A stretch of DNA of 32,504 nucleotides. Origin: an uncultured Lachnospiraceae bacterium (lineage in GTDB: Bacteria > Bacillota > Clostridia > Lachnospirales > Lachnospiraceae). The notes beneath the pieces were generated by a model. The model searched no databases. It saw nothing but the letters and a program-made list of their open reading frames with translations, and was not told the DNA's origin. Of the stretch, positions 7,839 to 14,697 are shown in pieces. The stretch lies in NCBI GenBank assembly GCA_910587895.1, contig CAJUOE010000125.1:1-32504 (forward strand), written 5' to 3'. Both the position numbers and the translations under genes were made by a program. Each line of letters opens with the position of its first letter. Position 1 is the first letter of the stretch.

Positions 7839-7883
7839 AAAAAAAAGAACCCATCGTGAGAGCGCATCGTCACAACAAGTTCT
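7839..7883 (-). terminator. Possible terminator of tRNA-Lys
   Basis: On the minus strand AGAAC/GTTCT and an inner GTGA/TCAC pairing form an imperfect hairpin immediately followed by eight T residues (the A run 7839-7846 on the plus strand), right after the tRNA 3' end. Confidence 0.45.
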
Positions 7884-7887
7884 GTAG

Positions 7888-7960
7888 TGCGCCTCCAGGG
7901 GTTCGAACCCTGGACACCCTGATTAAGAGTCAGGTGCTCTGCCAGCTGAGCTAGAGGCGC
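7888..7960 (-). tRNA. tRNA-Lys (anticodon CTT)
   Basis: Read on the minus strand, the acceptor arms are GCGCCTC and GAGGCGC with discriminator A. The D arm is AGCTCAGCTGGCAGAGC, the anticodon stem CCTGA/TCAGG encloses CTCTTAA (anticodon CTT, complement of 7925-7927), and the T loop is TTCGAAC. It reads AAG. The 73-nt gene does not encode CCA. Confidence 0.95.
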
Positions 7961-7987
7961 TTACGTCTTCTTTTCAAGACAATGATA

Positions 7988-8016
7988 ATTATATAATAAA
8001 ATTTTAAGGATTGCAA
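7988..8016 (-). promoter_or_regulatory. Promoter of tRNA-Lys
   Basis: On the minus strand a -35 TTGCAA (8011-8016) and a perfect -10 TATAAT (7988-7993) are separated by 17 bases, about 27 bases before the tRNA 5' end. Confidence 0.8.
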
Positions 8017-8061
8017 GAACTTTTTTAATTTTTTTTAGAAAAATGTCATATTTTTACATTC

Positions 8062-8090
8062 TTGACAATAGGAGAAGAAAAGGGTAGAAT
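8062..8090 (+). promoter_or_regulatory. Strong sigma-A promoter for the 547-residue protein
   Basis: A perfect -35 TTGACA (8062-8067), a 17-bp spacer and -10 TAGAAT (8085-8090) stand 43 bases before the start codon. Confidence 0.85.
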
Positions 8091-8133
8091 TGTACTAACC
8101 TTATAATACAGATAAAGACAAAAGGAGAACATA

Positions 8134-9777
8134 ATGAAAAAAGCAGTAAGAAATGCAATTATTATCGTGATTGCACTGGTTGTGGCCTTCGTGTACTATT
8201 ATGTCACGATACCGGCATTTAATATTCACTCGATAGGGACATGGTGGTTTGTAATTGGTGCCGTGATTGTTGTCGGGATTTTAACAATGGCACGGAAAGC
8301 ATTTAAGGAATATCAAGGCATTGGAGACGTAGTGAAAAATAAAAGCCTGGCTTTATCCGTGGCAGCTGGCGTTGGAACGAAAATTTGTCTGGGTGTGCTG
8401 GCATTGCTTGTGATCATTCTGGCTATTGGCGCGCTTCTCTCCTCACCGATTATAAATGCCAAGAAATACCAGCAACTGATGGATGTAGAGGAACGTGATT
8501 TTACAAGAGATATTTCGGAAGTTGATTACAATACGATTCCGATTCTGGACAAAGATTCAGCAGCGCTTCTCGGCAACCGAAAGATGGGAAGCATGGTGGA
8601 TATGGTATCTCAGTTTGAAGTGTCGGGAGATTACAGCCAGATCAATGTCAACAACCGGCCGGTGCGTGTGACGCCACTGGTATATGCTAGCCCGATTAAA
8701 TGGCTGACCAACCAGGGCAACGGAATTCCGGCTTATATCAAGATTGACATGGCGACGCAGGATACGGAATGCGTGAAACTGGAGCAGGGAATCAGGTATT
8801 CCAAGGCGGAATATCTGAATCGGAATATTTACCGGCATCTGCGTTTCCGTTATCCTACCTATATTTTTACTGAGCAGATTTTCTTTGAGATAGATGAAGA
8901 GGGAATTCCATATTGGATTTGTCCGGTCAAGAAATTTAACATAGGACTGTTCGGCGGCGTTACGATTGGAAATGTGGTAATCTGTAATGCGGTGACAGGC
9001 GAATGTACAGATTATAAAATAGACGAAGTACCTCAATGGGTGGATAAGGTCTATCAGGCGGAACTTTTGATGGAACTTTACGATTACAATGGCACGTTAA
9101 AGCATGGATTTTTCAACAGCATACTGGGACAGAAGGATTGTCTGCAGACAACTAACGGATACAATTACATTGCATTGGACGATGACGTCTGGGTTTATTC
9201 GGGCGTTACCAGCGTCAGCGGAGACCAGTCCAATGTAGGGTTTGTCCTGATGAACCAGCGTACGATGGAGACACGTTTCTATAAGATTGAAGGCGCTACG
9301 GAGGAATCGGCAATGTCGTCCGCGGAAGGGCAGGTACAGAACCTTGGTTACCATGCGACCTTCCCCCTGCTTTTGAACATTTCCGGAGAACCTACGTATT
9401 TCATGGCGCTGAAGGATGATGCAGGACTGGTAAAAATGTACGGTATGGTAAATATCCAGAAATATCAGTGGGTAGCGACTGGAAATACCATAAAGGAATG
9501 CGAGAAAGCTTACAGCAAGCTGTTAAAAAATAATGGAATTACCTCGACACTGGAGGAACAGAGTAAGAATGCCACAGGAAGAATTAAAAATCTGATTCCA
9601 GTAAATGTCGAAGGTAATACGCATATTTATTTTTCCCTGGAAGGGAAGGATGAAGTCTTTGATGTTGACTTAACAAATACGGATCTTTTAGACATCATCA
9701 AATACCAGCAGGGAGATACGATAAAGGTTCTCTATACGGATGATGAGCAGCCGGTAAAAGTAATCAAAATAGAATAG
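8134..9777 (+). CDS. Membrane-anchored protein with large extracytoplasmic domain, unknown function
   Basis: This 547-residue protein has three N-terminal hydrophobic helices (~6-26, ~34-52 and ~82-108). A ~430-residue hydrophilic domain follows, probably outside the membrane, starting near SSPIINAKKYQQLMDVEERD. Aromatic-rich motifs include RFRYPTYIFTEQIFFEIDEE, IPYWICPVKKFNIG and YNYIALDDDVWVYSGVTSV, reminiscent of a repeated beta structure, and the C-terminus resembles an OB-like barrel (GDTIKVLYTDDEQPVKVIKI). I do not recognise a named family or catalytic motif. The start follows AAAGGAG and its promoter is strong. It converges with trmB, seven bases away, with no obvious terminator between. 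Confidence 0.85.
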   Translation: MKKAVRNAIIIVIALVVAFVYYYVTIPAFNIHSIGTWWFVIGAVIVVGILTMARKAFKEYQGIGDVVKNKSLALSVAAGVGTKICLGVLALLVIILAIGALLSSPIINAKKYQQLMDVEERDFTRDISEVDYNTIPILDKDSAALLGNRKMGSMVDMVSQFEVSGDYSQINVNNRPVRVTPLVYASPIKWLTNQGNGIPAYIKIDMATQDTECVKLEQGIRYSKAEYLNRNIYRHLRFRYPTYIFTEQIFFEIDEEGIPYWICPVKKFNIGLFGGVTIGNVVICNAVTGECTDYKIDEVPQWVDKVYQAELLMELYDYNGTLKHGFFNSILGQKDCLQTTNGYNYIALDDDVWVYSGVTSVSGDQSNVGFVLMNQRTMETRFYKIEGATEESAMSSAEGQVQNLGYHATFPLLLNISGEPTYFMALKDDAGLVKMYGMVNIQKYQWVATGNTIKECEKAYSKLLKNNGITSTLEEQSKNATGRIKNLIPVNVEGNTHIYFSLEGKDEVFDVDLTNTDLLDIIKYQQGDTIKVLYTDDEQPVKVIKIE

Positions 9778-9784
9778 AAATCTT

Positions 9785-10423
9785 TTACCGTGCAGCAATC
9801 AATTTGTGGATGGGATTTCCCTTCGCAGAAAATCTTTCTTCGTATTCGGTCATAATATTTCCCTGATTCATAGTTTCGTCGTGATGGAGGTCTCTGGTAA
9901 ATGCCACGAGCCTCCATCCGGCTTCTTTCACCTCTTCGAGAGAGAAATCAAAGAGATCGACATTATCTGTCTTAAATTCTACGACGCCATCGCTTTGTAA
10001 AATATTTTGATAAAGCGAAAGGAACTGGCGGGACGTTAAGCGCCGTTTGGCGTGGCGGTCTTTTGGCCAGGGATCGGAGAAATTCAGGTATATACGCGCC
10101 ACCTCATCCCGGTCAAACATTTCACATATATTTTCCGCATCCATACGGATAAAACGAATATTTTCAAGCGGTTCCTCTTCTATTTTCTGAAGTCCGCGCA
10201 ATAAGACGCTGGAATACTTTTCTATTCCAACGTAGTTGATGTGGGGATTTTGCCTTGCAAGCGAGAGGATGAACTGTCCTTTCCCCATACCGATTTCTAT
10301 GTGGATGGGATGGTCGTTTCCAAAAATGGAATGCCAGTTTCCTTTTGTCGGTTCTGTCTCTGGAATGCACCAGCGGTTTTCAGCAATTACTTCCCGTGAG
10401 CCGGGAATATTTCGTAATCTCAT
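9785..10423 (-). CDS. trmB: tRNA (guanine-N7-)-methyltransferase TrmB
   Basis: This 212-residue class I SAM-dependent enzyme makes m7G46 in the variable loop of tRNAs. The SAM-binding motif EIGMGKGQF is at ~43-51, GIEKY at 66-70, the diagnostic SDPWPKDRHAKRRL at 116-129, and a late KTDNVDLFDFS segment is present. All expected motifs are there and the length is typical. It is a single-gene unit convergent with the upstream membrane protein and divergent from the carboxypeptidase gene. Its ATG is preceded on the minus strand by AAAAGGAG. Confidence 0.96.
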   Translation of the reverse strand: MRLRNIPGSREVIAENRWCIPETEPTKGNWHSIFGNDHPIHIEIGMGKGQFILSLARQNPHINYVGIEKYSSVLLRGLQKIEEEPLENIRFIRMDAENICEMFDRDEVARIYLNFSDPWPKDRHAKRRLTSRQFLSLYQNILQSDGVVEFKTDNVDLFDFSLEEVKEAGWRLVAFTRDLHHDETMNQGNIMTEYEERFSAKGNPIHKLIAAR

Positions 10424-10497
10424 AGATAGCTCCTTTTAGATTATTTTATTTTTATCTTACTATATATTTTGCAGAAAAAAAAGGACATTTTAGAAAG

Positions 10498-10526
10498 TTG
10501 ATTTGCGTTTTCGGATATGCTATACT
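10498..10526 (+). promoter_or_regulatory. Promoter of the carboxypeptidase gene
   Basis: The -35 TTGATT (10498-10503) and -10 TATACT (10521-10526) are spaced by exactly 17 bases. The start codon lies 79 bases beyond the -10 box. Confidence 0.75.
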
Positions 10527-10605
10527 ATAGGCGATGTAACAATTTTGTAAAATTCAAGTAATTTTTACGATGTCCGATACGAATCGGAAACAAGGAGAAA
10601 ATTTC

Positions 10606-11973
10606 ATGAAGAACAGAAAGAGATGGCGGGCTTTACTGCTCGGCGTAATCTGTCTATTGCCGGTACACGTTTTTCCGGTTCAGGCAGAGGAGTATTGGCC
10701 GGAGGGACCTCAGATTCAGGGGGAGTCAGCAATTGTAATGGAAGCCTCTACCGGAACGGTGCTGTATGAGAAAAATGCACATGAGCACTGTTATCCGGCG
10801 AGTATCACCAAGATTATGACAATTCTGCTTGCAGTAGAAAATGCAGGATTGGATGAGGAGGTAACTTTTTCACAGGATGCAGTATACAAGACAGAAGGTT
10901 CCGGAATTTCACGTGATATTGATGAAGTGATGTCAATGAGGGAATGTCTCTATGGGATGATGCTGGAATCAGCGAATGAATGCGCGTATGCGATTGCCGA
11001 ACATGTCGGTAAGGATTATCAGGATTTCATTAACATGATGAATGATAAGGCAAAGGAGCTGGGCTGTAAAGATACGCATTTTAACAATCCGCATGGACTG
11101 CCGGATGAAGACCACTGGACCTGTGCAAATGACATTGCAACGATATCCAGGGCAGCTTTGCAGAATGATATTTTTCGGATGATTGTCAATACCAGGCGGT
11201 ATACCATTCCTCCGACGAATAAGCACAGCGAAGAGACTTATCTAAGCAATCACCACAAGATGCTCAATAATTATAAAGGGGATGAACAGTATCTTTATGA
11301 TTACTGTATTGGAGGAAAGACCGGTTATACGAGCGTGGCGGGAAGTACGCTGGCAACTTTTGCAGAAAAAGATGGCATGACCTTGATATGCGTTGTCATG
11401 AAAGAGCAGGGACCGGCGCATTATACAGATACACGAACGCTGTTCGATTATTGTTTCGAAAATTTCCAGTTATGGAATGTGGCGGAGAATGAGAAGAATT
11501 ATGTAGAGGACATACCGGAAATTAAGATTTTTGAAAATGAAGAATCTTTTATTGGATTAAACCGCGACGGCTGTATCGTCCTTCCGGTTGCAGCAGATTT
11601 TGAGGATGCGGTACCCAAAGTGCAGGAGACGCATGATGACAGCCAGGTAATCGGGCAGATTGAATATACGTATGCGAACCGAAGGGTCGGCGGGGCGAAT
11701 ATTGAAATGACGGGAACGAAAGTGCCGGAATTCAAGTTCCAGAAGAAAATGGAAAATGTAAAAATGCCGGAGAAAAAAGTCATTCGAATCAACATAAAAT
11801 ATGTCGTTATCGGAATTATGTCGGTAATCCTTCTGGTGGGGCTTGGATTTGGAATCTATCATCTGGCAGATAATTTCTATCTGATACGGTACAAATTTGA
11901 AAGCAAAAGACAGTACAGACAGAGATTTAAAGAGATGAAAGACAGAAAATGGCGGCGCAGATTCCGCAAATAA
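10606..11973 (+). CDS. D-alanyl-D-alanine carboxypeptidase (PBP5/DacF-like)
   Basis: This serine peptidase trims the terminal D-Ala from peptidoglycan stem peptides outside the membrane. From the ATG at 10606 (Shine-Dalgarno AAGGAG at 10592-10597) it has 455 residues; an in-frame ATG at 10570 would place unrelated residues before the signal peptide. A signal peptide covers ~1-27 (cleavage near VQA-EE). Catalytic motifs are complete: SITK at 66-69, SAN at 122-124 and KTG at 238-240. A C-terminal hydrophobic helix (~397-420, VVIGIMSVILLVGLGFGIYH) is followed by a very basic tail, so it is probably membrane-anchored at its C-terminus rather than by an amphipathic helix. Whether it is DacA- or DacF-like cannot be settled here. 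Confidence 0.93.
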   Translation: MKNRKRWRALLLGVICLLPVHVFPVQAEEYWPEGPQIQGESAIVMEASTGTVLYEKNAHEHCYPASITKIMTILLAVENAGLDEEVTFSQDAVYKTEGSGISRDIDEVMSMRECLYGMMLESANECAYAIAEHVGKDYQDFINMMNDKAKELGCKDTHFNNPHGLPDEDHWTCANDIATISRAALQNDIFRMIVNTRRYTIPPTNKHSEETYLSNHHKMLNNYKGDEQYLYDYCIGGKTGYTSVAGSTLATFAEKDGMTLICVVMKEQGPAHYTDTRTLFDYCFENFQLWNVAENEKNYVEDIPEIKIFENEESFIGLNRDGCIVLPVAADFEDAVPKVQETHDDSQVIGQIEYTYANRRVGGANIEMTGTKVPEFKFQKKMENVKMPEKKVIRINIKYVVIGIMSVILLVGLGFGIYHLADNFYLIRYKFESKRQYRQRFKEMKDRKWRRRFRK

Positions 11974-12091
11974 GTTTCAGCGTTAAGAGGTTCAAAATTC
12001 CTCGACATCCGCAATGATAATAATCTGGATAAACAATCAAATTATGCGATTTATCATGAAAACGACATAATAATATGGAATATTAAATATA

Positions 12092-12124
12092 AAAGGACAA
12101 TATATTATAAATATATTGTCCTTT
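12092..12124. terminator. 15-bp perfect hairpin, probable bidirectional terminator
   Basis: AAAGGACAATATATT and AATATATTGTCCTTT pair perfectly around ATA. It lies between the carboxypeptidase gene and the convergent minus-strand gene, with T- or A-rich ends in both directions. The rest of 11974-12211 is AT-rich and shows nothing else. Confidence 0.75.
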
Positions 12125-12211
12125 AAGTTATTCCAAGACATTAGAAAACACAGGCATAATTATCTGAAAATAATTTTAATTGTAGTTTAAAATAGAAAAA
12201 TTAAGTTCATG

Positions 12212-12724
12212 TTATTTGTCATGAGGTTCCAGCTGTTTCAATAATCCCAGCAGGGAAAGCTTGTCCCTGGTGTAAAAAATGATCCCATTGCAGGTGCACT
12301 GCATGGTCACATATAGTCCCGCAAATGATTCGGATTCTGAGATCAGGTGCAGAAGATAGTCCACGTAGGAAGGCTGGACTTCCAGAAAAATCATTTCACA
12401 GTCAATGAGGCCGCAGGAGGCCGCGTCAGACATTTCGAATATGCGTTTCAATTCCCGTTCCTGCTCTACCTGAAGAGGAGATTTGTTGATGATGAAGTAT
12501 CCGTTTTCGTCCCTGGGCAGATTTAATGTTTTGACGGCACGCTGCACCTGTTTCGTCAGGCTTTCGGACGCCGGATAAAGGGACTCAAAATATCGCATGA
12601 AATCTCTTGCCTGTCGAAAGTGCTCGTTTCTTCCACGCTCTCGAATTTCAGATGTAAGGATTCTGCGAATGATGGATTCACAGGTCTCCCTGGATGGATT
12701 TTTTTTTAATCTGTTTTGTGACAT
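12212..12724 (-). CDS. Small ArgR-like protein, function unknown
   Basis: The 170-residue product starts at the ATG at 12724, which follows GGGAGG on the minus strand; the longer frame uses a TTG inside that leader. The N-terminal ~85 residues are helical and basic, ending TKQVQRAVKTLNLPRDENGY, which recalls the winged-helix end of arginine repressors (SRDIKEL...). The last ~75 residues follow the ArgR C-terminal layout (a beta strand MIFLEVQPSYVDYLLHLI, then FAGLYVTMQCTCNGIIFYTR and a final helix). The GDD-type arginine-binding motif is absent. I therefore call it only ArgR-like; it may be a divergent paralogue with another ligand. It is transcribed away from the palindromic element at 12842-12973. 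Confidence 0.7.
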   Translation of the reverse strand: MSQNRLKKNPSRETCESIIRRILTSEIRERGRNEHFRQARDFMRYFESLYPASESLTKQVQRAVKTLNLPRDENGYFIINKSPLQVEQERELKRIFEMSDAASCGLIDCEMIFLEVQPSYVDYLLHLISESESFAGLYVTMQCTCNGIIFYTRDKLSLLGLLKQLEPHDK

Positions 12725-12841
12725 AATACCTCCCTGATTTTTCAAAATCTTGTACTATTAATAATCTAAATGAGAATATGATATTTGTAAAGAGACAATG
12801 CAATTTAATTTCTGTTATGGTTTACTCGTAATTAAAATCTA

Positions 12842-12973
12842 TTTGCCAAAAGGACCTGCTGCTAATGCAGCAGAGTCACATTGCATAAGATTGCATCTGG
12901 AAAACATATTTTCCAAGTGCAATCTCTATGCAATTGTCACCTGTCACATTTTGTGACAGGTGCTTTTGGCAAA
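12842..12973. other. 132-nt four-way-junction palindromic element
   Basis: The outer stem TTTGCCAAAAG (12842-12852) pairs perfectly with CTTTTGGCAAA (12963-12973). Inside are three arms. Arm 1 (12856-12873) is CTGCTGC/GCAGCAG with loop TAAT. Arm 2 (12880-12934) is a long stem, ATTGCATA/TATGCAAT then AGATTGCA/TGCAATCT, offset by one bulged C (12926), ending in TGGAAAA/TTTTCCA with loop CATA. Arm 3 (12938-12962) is CACCTGTCACA/TGTGACAGGTG with loop TTT. Almost every base is paired, and nearly all pairs are Watson-Crick, so either strand or extruded DNA could adopt the fold. It lies between divergent genes and upstream of, not within, the predicted leader of the AbiE-like operon. Possible identities are a MITE-like element, an operator cluster or an independent structured RNA. 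Confidence 0.85.
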
Positions 12974-13027
12974 GAATTATGGCATCTATGAGTCGTAACA
13001 GAATCACAGAATATAAACAATTTTAAA

Positions 13028-13038
13028 ACATTGCATAA
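13028..13038 (+). promoter_or_regulatory. ACATTGCATAA motif abutting the -35 box
   Basis: This 11-bp sequence is an exact direct repeat of 12878-12888 in arm 2 of the palindromic element. Its core ATTGCATA also occurs inverted at 12927-12934. The position immediately before the -35 box suits an operator for the AbiEi-like regulator. Confidence 0.5.
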
Positions 13039-13067
13039 TTGACAGCACATTGGAATAAGATTATAAT
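13039..13067 (+). promoter_or_regulatory. Perfect consensus promoter of the AbiE-like operon
   Basis: TTGACA (13039-13044), a 17-bp spacer and TATAAT (13062-13067) match the housekeeping consensus in all 12 positions. The start codon at 13105 gives a leader of about 30 bases. Such a strong promoter suggests that repression is needed. Confidence 0.92.
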
Positions 13068-13104
13068 AAAAACACCACCATAAAGAAACAGGAGCGGAAA
13101 AAAT

Positions 13105-13725
13105 ATGGGAAAAATACAGGAAAAGAAGAATGCATTGATTGAAAAACTGCATCAGGAAATGGAATTGCACGGTGGAATCATGAAGACTTCTGAATTATAT
13201 GAGTTGCCCATGGATTACCGGAAAATTCAGCAGTTCGTGGAAGAAGGCATAATTGAGAGGGTAAAAAACGGATATTACAGCATAGGATTTGCTGACAAAT
13301 CCGAGGAAACAATGATTAGCGGCCTGTTCCCGGACGGCGTATTATGCCTGGAGACCGCGTTATATTACCATGGCTATCTGGAGACCAGACCGGCCTGCTG
13401 GCAGATAGCAATTGATAAAAATACGTCCAAATCAAGGTTCAAGATGGACTATCCTCCCGTACAGCCCTACTATCTGGAGCCGGATATTTTGATGACAGGC
13501 GCGGAGGAATTTCCTCTGGGAGAGGGAAAGATGTTTCTCTACAATAAGGAACGGCTTATCTGCGATTGCCTGAAATTTGAGGAGAAATTGGAACGTGAAG
13601 TATTGCAGCAGTCATTACGTAAATACATTGACGAGCCAGAGAAAGATGTTCAGAAACTTCTGGAATATGCGAAACTCCGAAAAGTCACGCAGAAAATGCA
13701 GAATCGGATAGGAGTGTGGTTGTAA
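13105..13725 (+). CDS. AbiEi-like antitoxin/transcriptional regulator
   Basis: This 206-residue protein starts with a winged-helix region (~10-60) containing GGIMKTSELYELPMDYRKIQ and VKNGYYSIG, the N-terminal AbiEi layout in which a short recognition region ends in a G-x-Y-x-L/I-type strand. A central segment follows (VLCLETALYYHGYLETRP, ~75-95, where AbiEi proteins have a similar SALxxHGL pattern). The C-terminal domain includes FLYNKERLICDCLKFEEKLER, like the ERTLxDCL signature of the family. In known systems AbiEi represses its operon and neutralises AbiEii. GGAG at 13091-13094 lies 10 bases before the ATG. The stop codon is one base from the next gene's ATG, so the two are co-translated. 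Confidence 0.82.
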   Translation: MGKIQEKKNALIEKLHQEMELHGGIMKTSELYELPMDYRKIQQFVEEGIIERVKNGYYSIGFADKSEETMISGLFPDGVLCLETALYYHGYLETRPACWQIAIDKNTSKSRFKMDYPPVQPYYLEPDILMTGAEEFPLGEGKMFLYNKERLICDCLKFEEKLEREVLQQSLRKYIDEPEKDVQKLLEYAKLRKVTQKMQNRIGVWL

Positions 13726-13726
13726 C

Positions 13727-14602
13727 ATGGATGTGAAGAAAAACGAAGAGAGAAAATTATCAATATACGATACGGCAATGATAGCAGCGGAAAAGATATT
13801 AAAAAACATAGGAGAAACACCCTGGAACGACAGAATGCTGTTAAAAAGCGACACCTTTCTGGAAGATGAGAAGTACCAGCGCGTACTTCTGGATAAAATG
13901 GAGTTTTTTACCCCCAGGGAAGAGCTTTCCGATACCATCGAAAAGTTAGAATCATTATTTTCATCATCCGCGGAATCGAAACCGGCAAAACCGCAAAAAG
14001 AAACATCAACTGCGGAAGAATTGGAGATACGATTCAGCAGAAAAGGACGCAAAGGAGATTTTACGAAACTGTTTCTGGAAATTTACAAAGCGCCTTATCG
14101 CATTCCGTTTGAGCTGCATTTGATACCTTTTCCGGCTCATGAGGTATTTTTACAGACAAAGAGCGGCGTTTTGAGGCAGACACAGGAGAACTTTACCTAT
14201 CGCATGTTTCCGCCGGAAGAATACCTGACGCTGGCATTTTACGAGATTATTAAGGAGCTTGAGCTGATAAAGGACATGTCATGGTATCATGGAGTGTACG
14301 ACATGCTATGCGCGGAGTCGGTAAACGGGAGAAAATTCTGGGAAAGCCTCAATCATCTGATCAAGGAATATCCTATCCCGTCACTGGAAAAACGTATGGA
14401 TACGCTCAAAAGCTACCGGGATTATGGATATATGCAAAAGCGTTGGAAAAGCCATTGTAAACGAAAGAAAGAGACTTATCCTCAGTGGGAGGATGTCATG
14501 GGACTGTCGGTGACATTTTTGGAACCGGTATTTGAAGGCGTGCTGAAGGATGAGGTATTTCTTGGTGACTGGATGCCGCAGCTGGGAAGGTATCTGGATT
14601 AG
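13727..14602 (+). CDS. Putative AbiEii-like toxin partner, atypical N-terminus
   Basis: The 291-residue product is translated one base after the AbiEi-like gene with no good Shine-Dalgarno of its own, as expected for a coupled toxin. Position, size and the C-terminal half (FELHLIPFPAHEVF, then FPPEEYLTLAFYEIIKELEL and a helical end) resemble the AbiEii/AbiGii nucleotidyltransferase layout, where a P-x-E-x-x-L-A-x-K helix and an R-x-KDLYDL motif follow the core. The usual GG(T/S)-x-L and D-x-D catalytic motifs are not visible, and the K/R-KDLYD site reads MSWYHGVYDML. Residues ~85-105 are a Ser/Lys-rich linker. It may be a divergent or inactivated toxin, or an unrelated effector. The very 3' end is tandemly duplicated downstream. 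Confidence 0.6.
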   Translation: MDVKKNEERKLSIYDTAMIAAEKILKNIGETPWNDRMLLKSDTFLEDEKYQRVLLDKMEFFTPREELSDTIEKLESLFSSSAESKPAKPQKETSTAEELEIRFSRKGRKGDFTKLFLEIYKAPYRIPFELHLIPFPAHEVFLQTKSGVLRQTQENFTYRMFPPEEYLTLAFYEIIKELELIKDMSWYHGVYDMLCAESVNGRKFWESLNHLIKEYPIPSLEKRMDTLKSYRDYGYMQKRWKSHCKRKKETYPQWEDVMGLSVTFLEPVFEGVLKDEVFLGDWMPQLGRYLD

Positions 14603-14671
14603 GAGTGATACACAGCCGGGAAGGTATCTGGATTAGGAGTAATATCACAACTGAGAAGGTATCTGGATTAG
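14579..14671 (+). repeat. 34-35-bp tandem repeat of the toxin gene 3' end
   Basis: Three copies of CAGCTGGGAAGGTATCTGGA-type sequence begin at 14579, 14613 and 14648, the last shortened. The first encodes the gene's final QLGRYLD and stop; the others still read QPGRYLD-stop and QLRRYLD-stop. It arose by duplication across the stop codon. The intervening bases to 14697 hold only the next gene's ribosome binding site. Confidence 0.9.
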
Positions 14672-14697
14672 CGTTACAGGAGGGGGGATATGTCTGA

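Noticed and set aside
10905..10920. parS-like TTTCACGTGA inside the carboxypeptidase gene
   Set aside because: Only about 11 of 16 positions match the palindrome; functional sites usually tolerate one or two mismatches.
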